A program made the translations under genes and the position numbers. From the NCBI RefSeq assembly GCF_004766125.1, contig NZ_SJSA01000001.1, positions 620,001-684,000 on the forward strand: a stretch of 64,000 bases of DNA. Direction: 5' to 3'. The stretch comes from Duncaniella freteri (lineage in GTDB: Bacteria; Bacteroidota; Bacteroidia; Bacteroidales; Muribaculaceae). Positions within the stretch are counted from its first letter, which is position 1. Each line of letters opens with the position of its first letter. Positions 1-8,536 of the stretch are shown in pieces. The notes under the pieces are model-generated. The model saw nothing but the letters and a program-made list of their open reading frames with translations, did no database searches and had not been told where the DNA came from.

Positions 1-326
1 TATGTATAATCGGCATGCGATGGGCGGAACGCATCACGCAGATGGTCATAATCGCCAGAATGCTGGTCGGAGTTACGTATAATGAAACCGATTGGGCATC
101 CTGTGGTCACACCGTCCATCAGACCCGACAGCACCTCGACCGTATCGCTCTCCTTTCGTGCCGTAGTGACAGCCGACTGCCCCGGACGACGACGGTCGAG
201 CTCACGCTGCACCGCTCCAAGGTCAATCCTCACCCTGGCAGGCATACCGTCGATCACACCGCCTACAGCAGTCCCATGGGACTCGCCGAATCCTGTGAAG
301 CAGAATATCTTACCTATAGTATTCAT
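1..326 (-). CDS. aroC: Chorismate synthase, N-terminal part (cut by window edge)
   Basis: Chorismate synthase converts 5-enolpyruvylshikimate-3-phosphate to chorismate, the last common step of aromatic amino-acid synthesis, using reduced FMN. The minus-strand frame starts with ATG at 326 and reads [18 protein letters not shown], followed by [11 protein letters not shown], then [21 protein letters not shown] and [10 protein letters not shown] at the window edge. These are the hallmark blocks of the AroC N-terminus, including the GESHG signature and the RRPGQS segment that contributes to the active site. About 108 residues are visible; the rest (about 250) lies outside. It lies 7 nt downstream of ybaK and is probably cotranscribed with it. 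Identification is secure despite the truncation. Confidence 0.94.
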   Translation of the reverse strand, partial: MNTIGKIFCFTGFGESHGTAVGGVIDGMPARVRIDLGAVQRELDRRRPGQSAVTTARKESDTVEVLSGLMDGVTTGCPIGFIIRNSDQHSGDYDHLRDAFRPSHADYT

Positions 327-333
327 AATTCAA

Positions 334-834
334 TCATTCAAAAAAAGTTGCCACTTCAGCGACCGTCGCACCACAGAACTGCACAAGCTGGCGCGGATCG
401 ATCTTCAATTGAAGTCCCCGCACCCCGGCGGACACGTATATGAAATCATAATCCAGCACCGAAGAGTGGAAAAATGTAGGAAAAGGCTTCTTCATCCCTA
501 TGGGCGAACATCCGCCACGGATATATCCTGTGAGCGGCAACAGCTCTTTCACATGTATCATCTCGGCTTTCTTGGCTCCCGCCACCTTAGCGGCTTTCTT
601 AAGATCCACCTCCATGTTGCCAGGTATCACACATACGAAATGTCCGGACTTCTCGCCATGGAGCACAAGAGTCTTGAACACACGGTTGATATCCTCGCCA
701 AGCTCCTCCGCCACATGATCAGCAGCAAGATTGTCGGGATCAACTGTGTAAGGTATCAGCTCATACCCTATTCCGGCACGGTCAAGCAGACGCGCTGCAT
801 TGGTCTTGGATACTTTGTCTTTTGATGATGCCAT
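334..834 (-). CDS. ybaK: YbaK/EbsC-type Cys-tRNA(Pro) deacylase
   Basis: Proteins of this family hydrolyse cysteine mischarged onto tRNA-Pro in trans. The 166-residue product has the YbaK/aa-tRNA-editing fold signatures: an early TNAARLLDRAGI helix, the FKTLVL strand carrying the catalytic-region lysine, the VCVIPGNMEVDLKKAAK block, GYIRGGCSPIGMKK (the conserved G-x-S-P loop) and a C-terminal FIYVSAGVRGLQL strand. I chose the ATG at 834 (MASSKDKVSKTN); an in-frame ATG at 861 would add nine residues but overlaps the -7 element at 859-866. It sits immediately upstream of aroC in the same orientation. A tRNA-Pro gene occurs elsewhere in the window, with no evident link. Confidence 0.9.
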   Translation of the reverse strand: MASSKDKVSKTNAARLLDRAGIGYELIPYTVDPDNLAADHVAEELGEDINRVFKTLVLHGEKSGHFVCVIPGNMEVDLKKAAKVAGAKKAEMIHVKELLPLTGYIRGGCSPIGMKKPFPTFFHSSVLDYDFIYVSAGVRGLQLKIDPRQLVQFCGATVAEVATFFE

Positions 835-858
835 ATAAGTGATTTGGTTACCTATATG

Positions 859-866
859 CAAAGATA
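859..866 (-). promoter_or_regulatory. Bacteroidota -7 element for ybaK-aroC
   Basis: On the minus strand this reads TATCTTTG, matching the TAnnTTTG consensus. Transcription would start near 854, leaving a leader of about 20 nt before the ATG at 834. No clear TTTG -33 box is seen at the expected distance. Confidence 0.55.
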
Positions 867-989
867 CATAGTAACGAAGTCCGATAAAAGTTAATGATAG
901 TTAAACTCCGACAATGAACGTTTTATGTTTTACGGCAGGTTTTTGATTTATTTAAGTCTTACATAGTTAAATTATTGGGAAATAATTGT

Positions 990-997
990 TAACTTTG
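990..997 (+). promoter_or_regulatory. Bacteroidota -7 element for pnp
   Basis: TAACTTTG matches the TAnnTTTG consensus. A weak TTAA at 967-970 is at the right distance for the -33 box. The start would lie near 1002, giving pnp an approximately 80-nt leader. In E. coli the pnp leader is a site of autoregulation; no RNase III-type stem is obvious here. Confidence 0.55.
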
Positions 998-1081
998 CAA
1001 AATCTGTGACAACATAACGGTAATGATTGTCACATTAAGCTGCAAAAACGAAGAAAACACAAAAGCTGAATTAAAAATTTT

Positions 1082-3331
1082 ATGAATCCAATCAAAAAAA
1101 CCATCGCGCTTCCCGATGGCCGCACTATTACCCTTGAGACGGGTAAGCTCGCCAAGCAAGCCGATGGAGCGGTAGAACTCCGCATGGGCAACACCATGCT
1201 TCTCGCTACTGTCTGCTCAGCCAAAGAGGCTGGCGAAGGGGTCGACTTCATGCCCCTGACCGTCGAGTATAAAGAAAAATTCTCGTCCAACGGACGTTTC
1301 CCCGGCGGCTTCACCAAGCGTGAAGGCCGTGCCGGCGACTACGAAATCCTGACTTCCCGTCTTGTTGACCGTGCTCTCCGCCCCCTTTTCCCTGACAACT
1401 ACCACGCCGACACCATCGTGCAGGTCACTATGTACTCTGCAGATGGTCAGGATATGCCCGATGCTCTTGCCGGACTTGCAGCATCTGCCGCCATGGCGGT
1501 AAGCGATATCCCCTTCAACGGACCTATCTCGGAAGTGCGTGTAGCACGCGTTGACGGAGAATTCGTGATCAATCCCACATTCGAACAGTGTGACCGTGCC
1601 GATATCGAACTTATGGTAGGTGCCACTTACGAGAACATCATGATGGTGGAGGGTGAGATGAACGAAGTGAGCGAGACTGAACTCCTTGACGCTCTCCGTG
1701 TGGCTCACGAAGCTATCAAGGTTCAGTGCAAGGCTCAGATGGAACTCGCCGAAGAGGCAGGTGCCACCGTGAAACGCGAATACTGCCACGAGGTCAATGA
1801 CGAGGATCTCCGCAATGATGTCCGCGAAAAATGCTATGACAAGGCTTACGCAATCGCAAAGGCAGGATGCGCCGACAAGCACTGGCGTCAGGAAAGCTTC
1901 GACGCAATATGCGACGAATACATCGAATCACTCCCCGAAGAGGAGCGCGAAGAGAAAGCTCCCCTCGTGAAGCGTTACTACCATGATGTCGAGAAAGAGG
2001 CTATGCGCCGTTGCGTTCTCGATGAAGGAATCCGTCTCGACGGCCGTAAGACCAACGAGATTCGCCCCATCTGGTGCGAGACCGACTATATCCCCGGACC
2101 TCACGGATCAGCCGTATTCACACGCGGCGAGACACAGTCGCTCGCTACTGTAACCCTCGGCACCAAGCTCGACGAAAAGATTCTCGATGATGTGCTCAAC
2201 CAGGGCCGCGAGCGTTTCCTCCTCCACTACAACTTCCCCCCCTTCTCCACCGGTGAAGCTCGTGCTCCACGTGGCGTAGGACGTCGTGAGGTAGGCCACG
2301 GCAATCTCGCTCACCGCGCGTTAAAGCGTATGTTCCCCGACAATTTCCCTTATGTGTGCCGTATTGTGAGCGACATCCTTGAGAGCAACGGTTCGTCATC
2401 AATGGCGACCGTATGCGCCGGTACCCTCTCGCTCCTTGACGCAGGTGTGCAGATGAAGCGTCCTGTAAGCGGTATCGCAATGGGTCTAATATCCGACGGC
2501 GAGAAGTATGCAGTGCTCTCTGACATCCTTGGCGACGAGGACCACCTCGGCGACATGGACTTCAAGGTGACAGGTACACGCAAAGGTATCACAGCCACCC
2601 AGATGGATATCAAGGTGGACGGTCTGAGCTACGAAATTCTTGAGAAGGCTCTCAACCAGGCCAAGGAAGGACGCCTCCACATACTCGACAAGATCGAGGA
2701 GACAATCCCCGCTCCCCGCGAGGACTACAAGCCTCATGTGCCTCGCATTGTCACTATGCTCATACCCAAGGAGCTTATCGGTGCTGTGATAGGCCCGGGC
2801 GGAAAGGTGATCCAGGGCATTCAGGAAGCCAGCGGCGCAACCGTAAGCATCGACGAGATCCCCGAAGGCGGCTACATCGAAGTAGCTGCGGCCAACAAGC
2901 CTTCAATCGACAAGGCTCTTGAGATGATCAATGCTATAGTAGAGCTTCCCGAAGAGGGCAAGGTCTACTCAGGCAAGGTACGCTCAATCCTCGAATTCGG
3001 CGCGTTCGTAGAATTCATGCCTAACCGTGACGGACTCCTGCACATATCGGAAATATCCTGGGACCGTCTTGAGAACATGGAAGCATCCGGGCTCAAAGAG
3101 GGTGACGAGGTACAGGTCAAACTCATCGAGATCGACAAAAAGACCGGTAAATACCGCCTGTCGATGCGTGCCCTCCAGCCCAAACCGGAAGGTTACGTAG
3201 AGCGCGAGCGTGCACCACGAGGTGACCGCGGACCTCGCCGTGAAGGTGGCGACCGCCGTCCTCGTCGTGAAGGCGACCGCGGACCCCGCCGCGAAGGTGG
3301 CGACCGTCCCCGCCGTGAGAACCGCGAATAA
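1082..3331 (+). CDS. pnp: Polyribonucleotide nucleotidyltransferase (PNPase)
   Basis: PNPase degrades RNA 3'-5' phosphorolytically as a trimer. The 749-residue product has the full architecture: a first RNase PH domain (about 15-145), an all-alpha linker, a catalytic second RNase PH domain (about 325-545; [50 protein letters not shown] with the metal/phosphate-site acidic residues), a KH domain (about 555-615; [13 protein letters not shown] with the GxxG loop) and an S1 domain (about 622-695; [24 protein letters not shown]). A tail of about 45 residues made of [17 protein letters not shown] repeats follows, which is unusually Arg/Gly-rich. Monocistronic, with its own promoter, and terminated at the 3359-3414 palindrome. 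Confidence 0.97.
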   Translation: MNPIKKTIALPDGRTITLETGKLAKQADGAVELRMGNTMLLATVCSAKEAGEGVDFMPLTVEYKEKFSSNGRFPGGFTKREGRAGDYEILTSRLVDRALRPLFPDNYHADTIVQVTMYSADGQDMPDALAGLAASAAMAVSDIPFNGPISEVRVARVDGEFVINPTFEQCDRADIELMVGATYENIMMVEGEMNEVSETELLDALRVAHEAIKVQCKAQMELAEEAGATVKREYCHEVNDEDLRNDVREKCYDKAYAIAKAGCADKHWRQESFDAICDEYIESLPEEEREEKAPLVKRYYHDVEKEAMRRCVLDEGIRLDGRKTNEIRPIWCETDYIPGPHGSAVFTRGETQSLATVTLGTKLDEKILDDVLNQGRERFLLHYNFPPFSTGEARAPRGVGRREVGHGNLAHRALKRMFPDNFPYVCRIVSDILESNGSSSMATVCAGTLSLLDAGVQMKRPVSGIAMGLISDGEKYAVLSDILGDEDHLGDMDFKVTGTRKGITATQMDIKVDGLSYEILEKALNQAKEGRLHILDKIEETIPAPREDYKPHVPRIVTMLIPKELIGAVIGPGGKVIQGIQEASGATVSIDEIPEGGYIEVAAANKPSIDKALEMINAIVELPEEGKVYSGKVRSILEFGAFVEFMPNRDGLLHISEISWDRLENMEASGLKEGDEVQVKLIEIDKKTGKYRLSMRALQPKPEGYVERERAPRGDRGPRREGGDRRPRREGDRGPRREGGDRPRRENRE
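3200..3328 (+). repeat. Imperfect tandem repeats encoding the Arg/Gly/Asp-rich PNPase tail
   Basis: The last approximately 130 nt of pnp repeat units of the kind GGTGACCGCGGACCTCGCCG and CGTGAAGGTGGCGACCGC, translating to alternating RGDRGPRR and EGGDRRPRR blocks. The units are in frame, so repeat-number changes would lengthen or shorten the tail without breaking the gene. Confidence 0.8.
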
Positions 3332-3358
3332 CAACCGTTCTCTATCTTAGAGAATAGC

Positions 3359-3414
3359 ATAATAAAGGATATGGCATATGGATCAGCTGATCCATATGCC
3401 ATATCCTTTATTAT
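3359..3414. terminator. 56-bp perfect palindrome between convergent pnp and GH13 genes
   Basis: Positions 3359-3386 and 3387-3414 are exact reverse complements with no spacer (centre CAGCTG at 3384-3389). In RNA it would form a stem of about 26 bp whichever strand is transcribed, flanked by A/T-rich sequence on both sides. Its position between the two convergent stop codons fits a bidirectional terminator. Confidence 0.75.
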
Positions 3415-3440
3415 ATACGGCCAAGCTGTATTAAAAGACC

Positions 3441-5138
3441 TTACTTCACATTCCTGTGGACTATCTTCCAAACAACAGCGTCATACGGAGGTATCATTGC
3501 AGTGAACGGTTCGGAGGATGAGAGAGTCTTAAGATCCGTCTCTCCGGAAAGCAATTCACGCGAAAGAATCTCCCCTTCCGGGATATTCAGCATCTCAAGA
3601 GCATGAAGAGGAATATTCACAGCAAGGTCACACGAATCGGACGAGAAATTGACTGCTATCAGCAGAGTGACTCCATCATGGCTACGCATGAACACATACT
3701 GCCGGTGAGGATTGAGTGTAGGATTATGGTAATTCACATACATGAGGTCATAGAAACGCCCCTGTGATATTGCCTTCTCACTGTTGCACAGTTTCAGTAT
3801 GGTGGAATATTTAGCCCTCAGCCAACGCTCTCGCGGAGTGAGAAGAGAGCCGTCAGGGTTACCATTATTATACCATCTGCGCAGAGTCCCTACACTCCAG
3901 TAGTCAAATATGGTGGTGCGTCCGTCATAACCGCTGAATCCCTCGGCATCAGTGGCCTGCTCGCCGAGCTCCTGCCCGGCATATATCATCATCGGACCGG
4001 TAGATATCATTGAACTTACCACAAGCGACGGTACCACCTTGGCAGGGTCACCGGCATAGAACTTCGACCCGAACCTCTGTTCGTCATGGTTCTCAAGGAA
4101 ATTAAGCATGTGAGGCTGTATCCCCTCTATTGACTGCCAGCAATTGGTGATTGTGGCGGCAGAGAAGTTGGAGCACTGTATGCCACGGAGGGTATCATAC
4201 AGATTCACTTTGTCGTAGAGATAGTCGAAACCGCCTGTGAATATGAAATCACGGTACATCGCCACATCATATATCTCAGCAATAAATTTCACATGGGGAT
4301 ATTTGTCCTTGACATTGGGTATCGCCCACTGCCAGAATTCGAGAGGCACCATGAACACCATGTCGCAACGGAATGCATCAATACCTTTCGACGCCCAGAA
4401 ACGCAGGATATGGAGCATCTTGAACCAGGTGTCGGGAATAGGGTTGTAATGTCCGGTGCCATTATACGGATCACGACCGTAATTGAGTTTTACCGTCTCA
4501 TACCAGTTGTTGACTCCCGGAAATGCCGAAAAGCAATCGTCGCCGGTCGCCTTGGCAGGAAACTCCACATAAGCTTTCTTTCCCGAACCGAGATCTATAG
4601 AGGGGGCAAACAGCTGGCGGGTGATATAGTAATAGTTATTATTGGGAGAGAAGAACATGTCGGCATCGTCATGCGCTCCGAAATCCTCTATACCGGCAGG
4701 CGCGGCATCCGAATGGTAGCAGCGGGCAGTGTGGTTAGGTACAAAATCGATTATCACTTCAAGACCGGCGTCATGAGTGCGAGCAACAAGCTCCTCGAAT
4801 TCACCCATACGGTTATCGACATCCACAGCCAGATCCGGGTCAACGTCATAATAATCCTTTATAGCATATGGAGAACCTGCCTCTCCTTTCACAACATGAG
4901 GATTATCGGCAGGGACAATGCCCTTGTCGGTGTAGTCGGTCTTGGTTGCATGCTCTATGATACCTGTATACCATACAGCTGTGACCCCCAGTTCCTTGAT
5001 ACCGGCAAGCACCTTGTCGGTGATTTCGTTCATCTTCCCCACCCCATTCTGAGCTATTGTTCCGTTAGGGACACATTTTTCAGTAGTATTGGTAAACAGA
5101 CGTGGGAACATCTGATATATGATCGGTTTTCGGTCCAT
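3441..5138 (-). CDS. GH13 alpha-amylase-family glycosidase, probably cytoplasmic
   Basis: A GH13 (beta/alpha)8-barrel enzyme acting on alpha-glucans. From the ATG at 5138 (MDRKPIIYQMFPRLF) the protein has 565 residues. Conserved regions: VIIDFVPNH (region I), GIDAFRCDM with the nucleophile Asp at about 259 (region II), KFIAEIYD with the acid/base Glu at about 288 (region III) and FLENHDEQR with the stabilising Asp at about 352 (region IV), followed by a C-terminal beta domain. There is no signal peptide, so it probably acts inside the cell on maltodextrins or glycogen. An upstream in-frame GTG at 5165 would overlap the patatin gene stop; I prefer the ATG because homologous proteins begin near KPIIYQ. 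Exact specificity is unknown. Confidence 0.9.
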   Translation of the reverse strand: MDRKPIIYQMFPRLFTNTTEKCVPNGTIAQNGVGKMNEITDKVLAGIKELGVTAVWYTGIIEHATKTDYTDKGIVPADNPHVVKGEAGSPYAIKDYYDVDPDLAVDVDNRMGEFEELVARTHDAGLEVIIDFVPNHTARCYHSDAAPAGIEDFGAHDDADMFFSPNNNYYYITRQLFAPSIDLGSGKKAYVEFPAKATGDDCFSAFPGVNNWYETVKLNYGRDPYNGTGHYNPIPDTWFKMLHILRFWASKGIDAFRCDMVFMVPLEFWQWAIPNVKDKYPHVKFIAEIYDVAMYRDFIFTGGFDYLYDKVNLYDTLRGIQCSNFSAATITNCWQSIEGIQPHMLNFLENHDEQRFGSKFYAGDPAKVVPSLVVSSMISTGPMMIYAGQELGEQATDAEGFSGYDGRTTIFDYWSVGTLRRWYNNGNPDGSLLTPRERWLRAKYSTILKLCNSEKAISQGRFYDLMYVNYHNPTLNPHRQYVFMRSHDGVTLLIAVNFSSDSCDLAVNIPLHALEMLNIPEGEILSRELLSGETDLKTLSSSEPFTAMIPPYDAVVWKIVHRNVK

Positions 5139-5161
5139 TTTAGTTAAGTTGGTTAAATTGT

Positions 5162-5971
5162 TCACGTCTTTTTAACATCCGACGGACGCACGAAACCTGC
5201 ATTAAGCAACGCCAGCATCGTACTGTCGTATCCTGAACGGAACACCCTGTTTATCTCCTTGAGGTTAAATACCTTATATTTTGCAATATCATTGATGCTT
5301 ATGGCAAGGTCACACATCTGCATCTGCTCTGTGGAATTGTTCTTCACAAGCAGGTCATAGGTGAGCTGAGCCACATCGAGTATCGACTTAGGCTGAGAAC
5401 GCCGAGGCATAGGTGAGCAATTGACCCCGATGAGATACTTGCACTTGTCCCTGAGAGCCCATGCGGGCAGGTTGGCAACAACTCCGCCGTCGACATACAT
5501 CACACCACCTATCTTGACAGGCTTGAACACAATAGGTATGCTGCACGATGCCGAGACACACTCGTCGATGCTACCCTCCCAGAATGCAACCGCCTTACTC
5601 CCTATCAGATCTGTGGCACACACCACCGCAGGAAGAGGAAGGTCGGAAAGGTCAGAGTAAGGTATCTGCTTGCGCAGAAACTTCTTGAACCCATCCATCG
5701 AAAAGAAACCGTCGCGAGGCAATGCCAGCTCGGCAAAGTCACCGAACTTCGCATCACTGAATGCCTTGAGAATCTCCTGGGGCTTCATTCCTGACGCATA
5801 CATCACGGTAACTACCGCACCTGCGCTCACGCCACCTATCACATCAGGCTTCACACCCATCTCCTCCAGAGCCTGGAGGGCTCCGGCATGCGCGAAACCT
5901 CTCGCGCCTCCTCCGCTAAGGACGAGACCCAACTTATATGGCTTACGCGAAAAACGAAGCATGTCAAGCAT
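5162..5971 (-). CDS. Patatin-like phospholipase (RssA type)
   Basis: A patatin-fold serine lipase/acyl hydrolase of the bacterial RssA group, 269 residues. The oxyanion loop GLVLSGGGARGFAHAGAL (about 14-31) is followed by the nucleophile elbow GGVSAG (G-x-S-x-G, about 46-51), and the catalytic Asp is in VDGGVVANLP (about 160). This is the Ser-Asp dyad arrangement. No signal peptide or membrane helix is seen, so it is likely cytoplasmic or peripheral. ATG codons at 5971 and 5962 are both possible starts. It lies 25 nt downstream of the GH105 gene and directly upstream of the GH13 gene, so the three may form one operon, but no biochemical link between lipase and glycosidases is evident. Confidence 0.9.
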   Translation of the reverse strand: MLDMLRFSRKPYKLGLVLSGGGARGFAHAGALQALEEMGVKPDVIGGVSAGAVVTVMYASGMKPQEILKAFSDAKFGDFAELALPRDGFFSMDGFKKFLRKQIPYSDLSDLPLPAVVCATDLIGSKAVAFWEGSIDECVSASCSIPIVFKPVKIGGVMYVDGGVVANLPAWALRDKCKYLIGVNCSPMPRRSQPKSILDVAQLTYDLLVKNNSTEQMQMCDLAISINDIAKYKVFNLKEINRVFRSGYDSTMLALLNAGFVRPSDVKKT

Positions 5972-5996
5972 AGGGCAGTCAAAATTTTGTGCAAAT

Positions 5997-7295
5997 TTAC
6001 ATATTTGATTTCAGTCCGGCAATATCAAGCCCCATCCCTTCCATCTCAAGAGACGCCCATATGAAAGGGCCTACACCCTTTCCGTCATTGTCACGTATAG
6101 GCTCACTGAGATAATAAGCATATGATCCGTCACGACGCTTGTTCTCCTTTACGTTAGGCGCAGCCTTAAGCACAGCATCGCTTATGCCCGGACCAAGACC
6201 GGCTACCGAACAGCAGTTTGTGAGCGATAGCGTCCCGTCAGGCTCCTCGCGAAGAAAATTCTTTACAATACCCTTGTAAGCCTTCATGCCGGCATCAAGA
6301 TATTTAGGATCTTTCACCCAACCTTTGCGAGCAGCCTTAAGAAGCGCATATGCAAACATCGACGAGCAGGTGGATTCAAGGTAATTGCCCTCACGTCCGG
6401 GTGAATCCATGACCTGATACCACACTCCGGTAGCTGGATCCTGCCATTTTATGACATTATCGAATGTGCGGGTCAGGAGATCGATCACCTCGCCACGGCG
6501 GGCATAGTCCTCGGGAAGAGCATCCAGTATCTCCACCAGTGCCATAGTGTACCATCCCTGTGCACGTCCCCAGCAATGCTGCGACAGTCCGGTCACATTG
6601 TCGCTCCAGAACATCTCGCGGCTCTCATCCCATGCATGACGGTTAAGCCCGGTATTCGGATCATAGGTGCGGTCGTAGGTTGCCTTGACCTGCTCAACGG
6701 CATCGTCATATATAGGCACGGCAAGATCGGGCGAATATATGGTAGAAGCCGCCAGCAGTCTGCCCGGGAGACCCATAAAAATACCGTCGAGCCACACTTG
6801 ATAGGCATATATCGCCTTGTGCCAGTACACCCCCTCGTTAGTGCGTGGCTGGTCATTGAACTGCTTCATTATGGTGTTGATAGCCCTAAGATTCTTAGGT
6901 TCGGGGAACTCTCTGTACATGCGGGTTACAAAATGCACTGTACGCGTATTATCAAGATTATAGTCAAGCAGACGGTAACCTCGTATCTTTCCGTCAGTAG
7001 CAATCATGGTATCTGTATACTGCTTGCAATATGCAAGGATATCGTCACCGCCGTAACGCAAATATGTGTCAAGCATTGACTCTAGTTCGATGCCTACCAC
7101 ATATCCCCAGTTGGGACGCTTGGAAAAATCGAGCATACAGCTTGTCGGGAAACGTTTCATCTCCGAGCGTGCCAACCACTCTGAGTAATGTTTCGGACGT
7201 TCATTTTGGTTCTTTGCCGGAGCTTCTGACGCCAATGTTGTCCCCACAGTCGCCATGAGCACAATCCCTACAAGTATTGCATTAAATTTTTTCAT
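5997..7295 (-). CDS. GH105 family unsaturated glucuronyl/rhamnogalacturonyl hydrolase, exported
   Basis: GH88/GH105 enzymes hydrate the double bond of unsaturated uronic-acid oligosaccharides made by polysaccharide lyases, releasing the unsaturated uronate. The 432-residue product begins with a signal peptide (MKKFNAILVGIVLMATVGTTLASE). It then shows the (alpha/alpha)6-barrel signatures: TGLNRHAWDESREMFWSDN with the Asp region used for catalysis, SQHCWGRAQGWYTMALVEILDALP, WYQVMDSPGREGNYLESTCSSMFAYAL, and a GPFIWASLEME C-terminus. The export signal suggests a periplasmic site. It heads the patatin-GH13 run. Substrate type (pectin side chains or other uronate-containing glycans) cannot be decided from sequence alone. 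Confidence 0.9.
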   Translation of the reverse strand: MKKFNAILVGIVLMATVGTTLASEAPAKNQNERPKHYSEWLARSEMKRFPTSCMLDFSKRPNWGYVVGIELESMLDTYLRYGGDDILAYCKQYTDTMIATDGKIRGYRLLDYNLDNTRTVHFVTRMYREFPEPKNLRAINTIMKQFNDQPRTNEGVYWHKAIYAYQVWLDGIFMGLPGRLLAASTIYSPDLAVPIYDDAVEQVKATYDRTYDPNTGLNRHAWDESREMFWSDNVTGLSQHCWGRAQGWYTMALVEILDALPEDYARRGEVIDLLTRTFDNVIKWQDPATGVWYQVMDSPGREGNYLESTCSSMFAYALLKAARKGWVKDPKYLDAGMKAYKGIVKNFLREEPDGTLSLTNCCSVAGLGPGISDAVLKAAPNVKENKRRDGSYAYYLSEPIRDNDGKGVGPFIWASLEMEGMGLDIAGLKSNM

Positions 7296-7329
7296 TGCTT
7301 GTTTTTAAGGTATTATAAGATTCTTCCGA

Positions 7330-7337
7330 CAAATGTA
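7330..7337 (-). promoter_or_regulatory. Putative -7 element for the GH105 gene
   Basis: Minus-strand TACATTTG matches TAnnTTTG; the start would be near 7325, about 30 nt before the ATG at 7295. No good -33 box; the element lies just past the hairpin that ends the upstream operon. Confidence 0.4.
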
Positions 7338-7340
7338 CGC

Positions 7341-7417
7341 AAAAAAAATCACATATCCTCAGAATGTCGGCAAGGGTGAACACCCCTGACACGTATATTC
7401 TGAGGATATGTGATTTT
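7341..7417 (-). terminator. Intrinsic terminator of the susCD-1 operon
   Basis: Arms 7345-7365 and 7397-7417 are 21-nt perfect complements (core ATCACATATCCTCAGAAT). On the minus strand the stem is followed by eight T (A run at 7341-7348). It closes the operon ending with the TlpA-like gene. Confidence 0.85.
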
Positions 7418-7429
7418 CTACGTATCGGT

Positions 7430-8530
7430 TCAGTCCTTGAACTGACCGGCAATGAACTCTATAAGCCTTTCACCCCGAAGTCCGTCCGATATGATGCGGT
7501 TGTTCTCATCAAGGATGAACATATGGGGTATAGCGAAGATGTTATATACTGATTTAGGAGTATTCCCTTCGCCAAGTTCCGAGACATGCTTCCACGTCAT
7601 CCCATCATCTTTGATAGCCTTTATCCAAGCATCCTTGTCGGTATCGAGCGAAACACTTATTATCTCAAGCCCTTTGGGAGCATATTCAGCATATAGCTTC
7701 CGCAAGGTAGGATTCTCAGCGCGACAAGGTCCGCACCATGAAGCCCAGAAATCAAGTATCTTCACTTTAGCTTTCACTCCGTAGAGCGAAAGATTCTCCC
7801 CCGAGGGAGTAGGCATTGTGAAATCAGGCGCAGTGCCACCGACAACGATACGCATCATCCTCTCCGCCTCAGCCTCCAGAATCTTTCCGGCTACGGTATT
7901 GCGGGCATTGGCTCCAAGCATTGCATATTTCTTATGGACCGTCTTTTCATTTACAAGTCTGCGTATATCCGAAACGAGCACCGAAGCACTGACAAGATTG
8001 TCATTTGCGGAAACAAATTCGTCACGCCTTGCATCAAACATGCCCACCTCATCATTAAGAGCCCCTTTGAGCTGCAATCGCCAGAAATAATCATTGAGAT
8101 CATAGTTGGACCGATAATAGTTCTCCACCGAGTCGCACCTCATGGAATGCTCAAGCTCGATATCATGGAATTCATTGCGGATACGCTGCAAGTCACCTCC
8201 TCCGCTCACAGTCCATGCCTGAGGCGAGCGTACATCGGCTTTAACGTCATATTCCCTTCCATCCTCAAGCATCACAGGCACTCGCATACGAGAACCTTCC
8301 GATAAGATTTCGGCAGCCATCGGAGCAACACCCAAATCACCTTTGAAAACAAAACTTCCGTCGGGTGTTAGCGATGTTGCTATTGTGTCGACAGTATTGG
8401 TGCCGGTCCGAGTGACTAGATATATGCGGGTACCTCCATTGTTTTCAATTTTTCCAGTCACATTATAGGCGGCTGTCGCGGCTATGCTCCCAGCCAGGAA
8501 AGCAACCGCCAATACACTTAACTTTTTCAT
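7430..8530 (-). CDS. TlpA-family thioredoxin-like protein with DUF4369-like N-terminus
   Basis: A periplasmic thiol-disulfide oxidoreductase, 366 residues. The signal peptide (MKKLSVLAVAFLAGSIAATAAYN) has no lipobox Cys. The N-terminal half (about 24-110) resembles the beta-rich DUF4369 domain common in Bacteroidota TlpA-like proteins, followed by a helical linker. The C-terminal thioredoxin domain starts at VGGTAPDFTMPTPSGE (about 227), with the redox centre WASWCGPCRAENP near 265 and the cis-Pro region at FAIPHMFILDENN. It is the last gene of the five-gene susCD operon, 6 nt downstream of the PKD-like lipoprotein. TlpA-like proteins often accompany such operons in Bacteroidota; its client is unknown. 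Confidence 0.88.
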   Translation of the reverse strand: MKKLSVLAVAFLAGSIAATAAYNVTGKIENNGGTRIYLVTRTGTNTVDTIATSLTPDGSFVFKGDLGVAPMAAEILSEGSRMRVPVMLEDGREYDVKADVRSPQAWTVSGGGDLQRIRNEFHDIELEHSMRCDSVENYYRSNYDLNDYFWRLQLKGALNDEVGMFDARRDEFVSANDNLVSASVLVSDIRRLVNEKTVHKKYAMLGANARNTVAGKILEAEAERMMRIVVGGTAPDFTMPTPSGENLSLYGVKAKVKILDFWASWCGPCRAENPTLRKLYAEYAPKGLEIISVSLDTDKDAWIKAIKDDGMTWKHVSELGEGNTPKSVYNIFAIPHMFILDENNRIISDGLRGERLIEFIAGQFKD

Positions 8531-8536
8531 GGATTA

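Noticed and set aside
82..825. 247-codon plus-strand frame across aroC and ybaK
   Set aside because: Overlaps two well-identified minus-strand genes and has no homology features.
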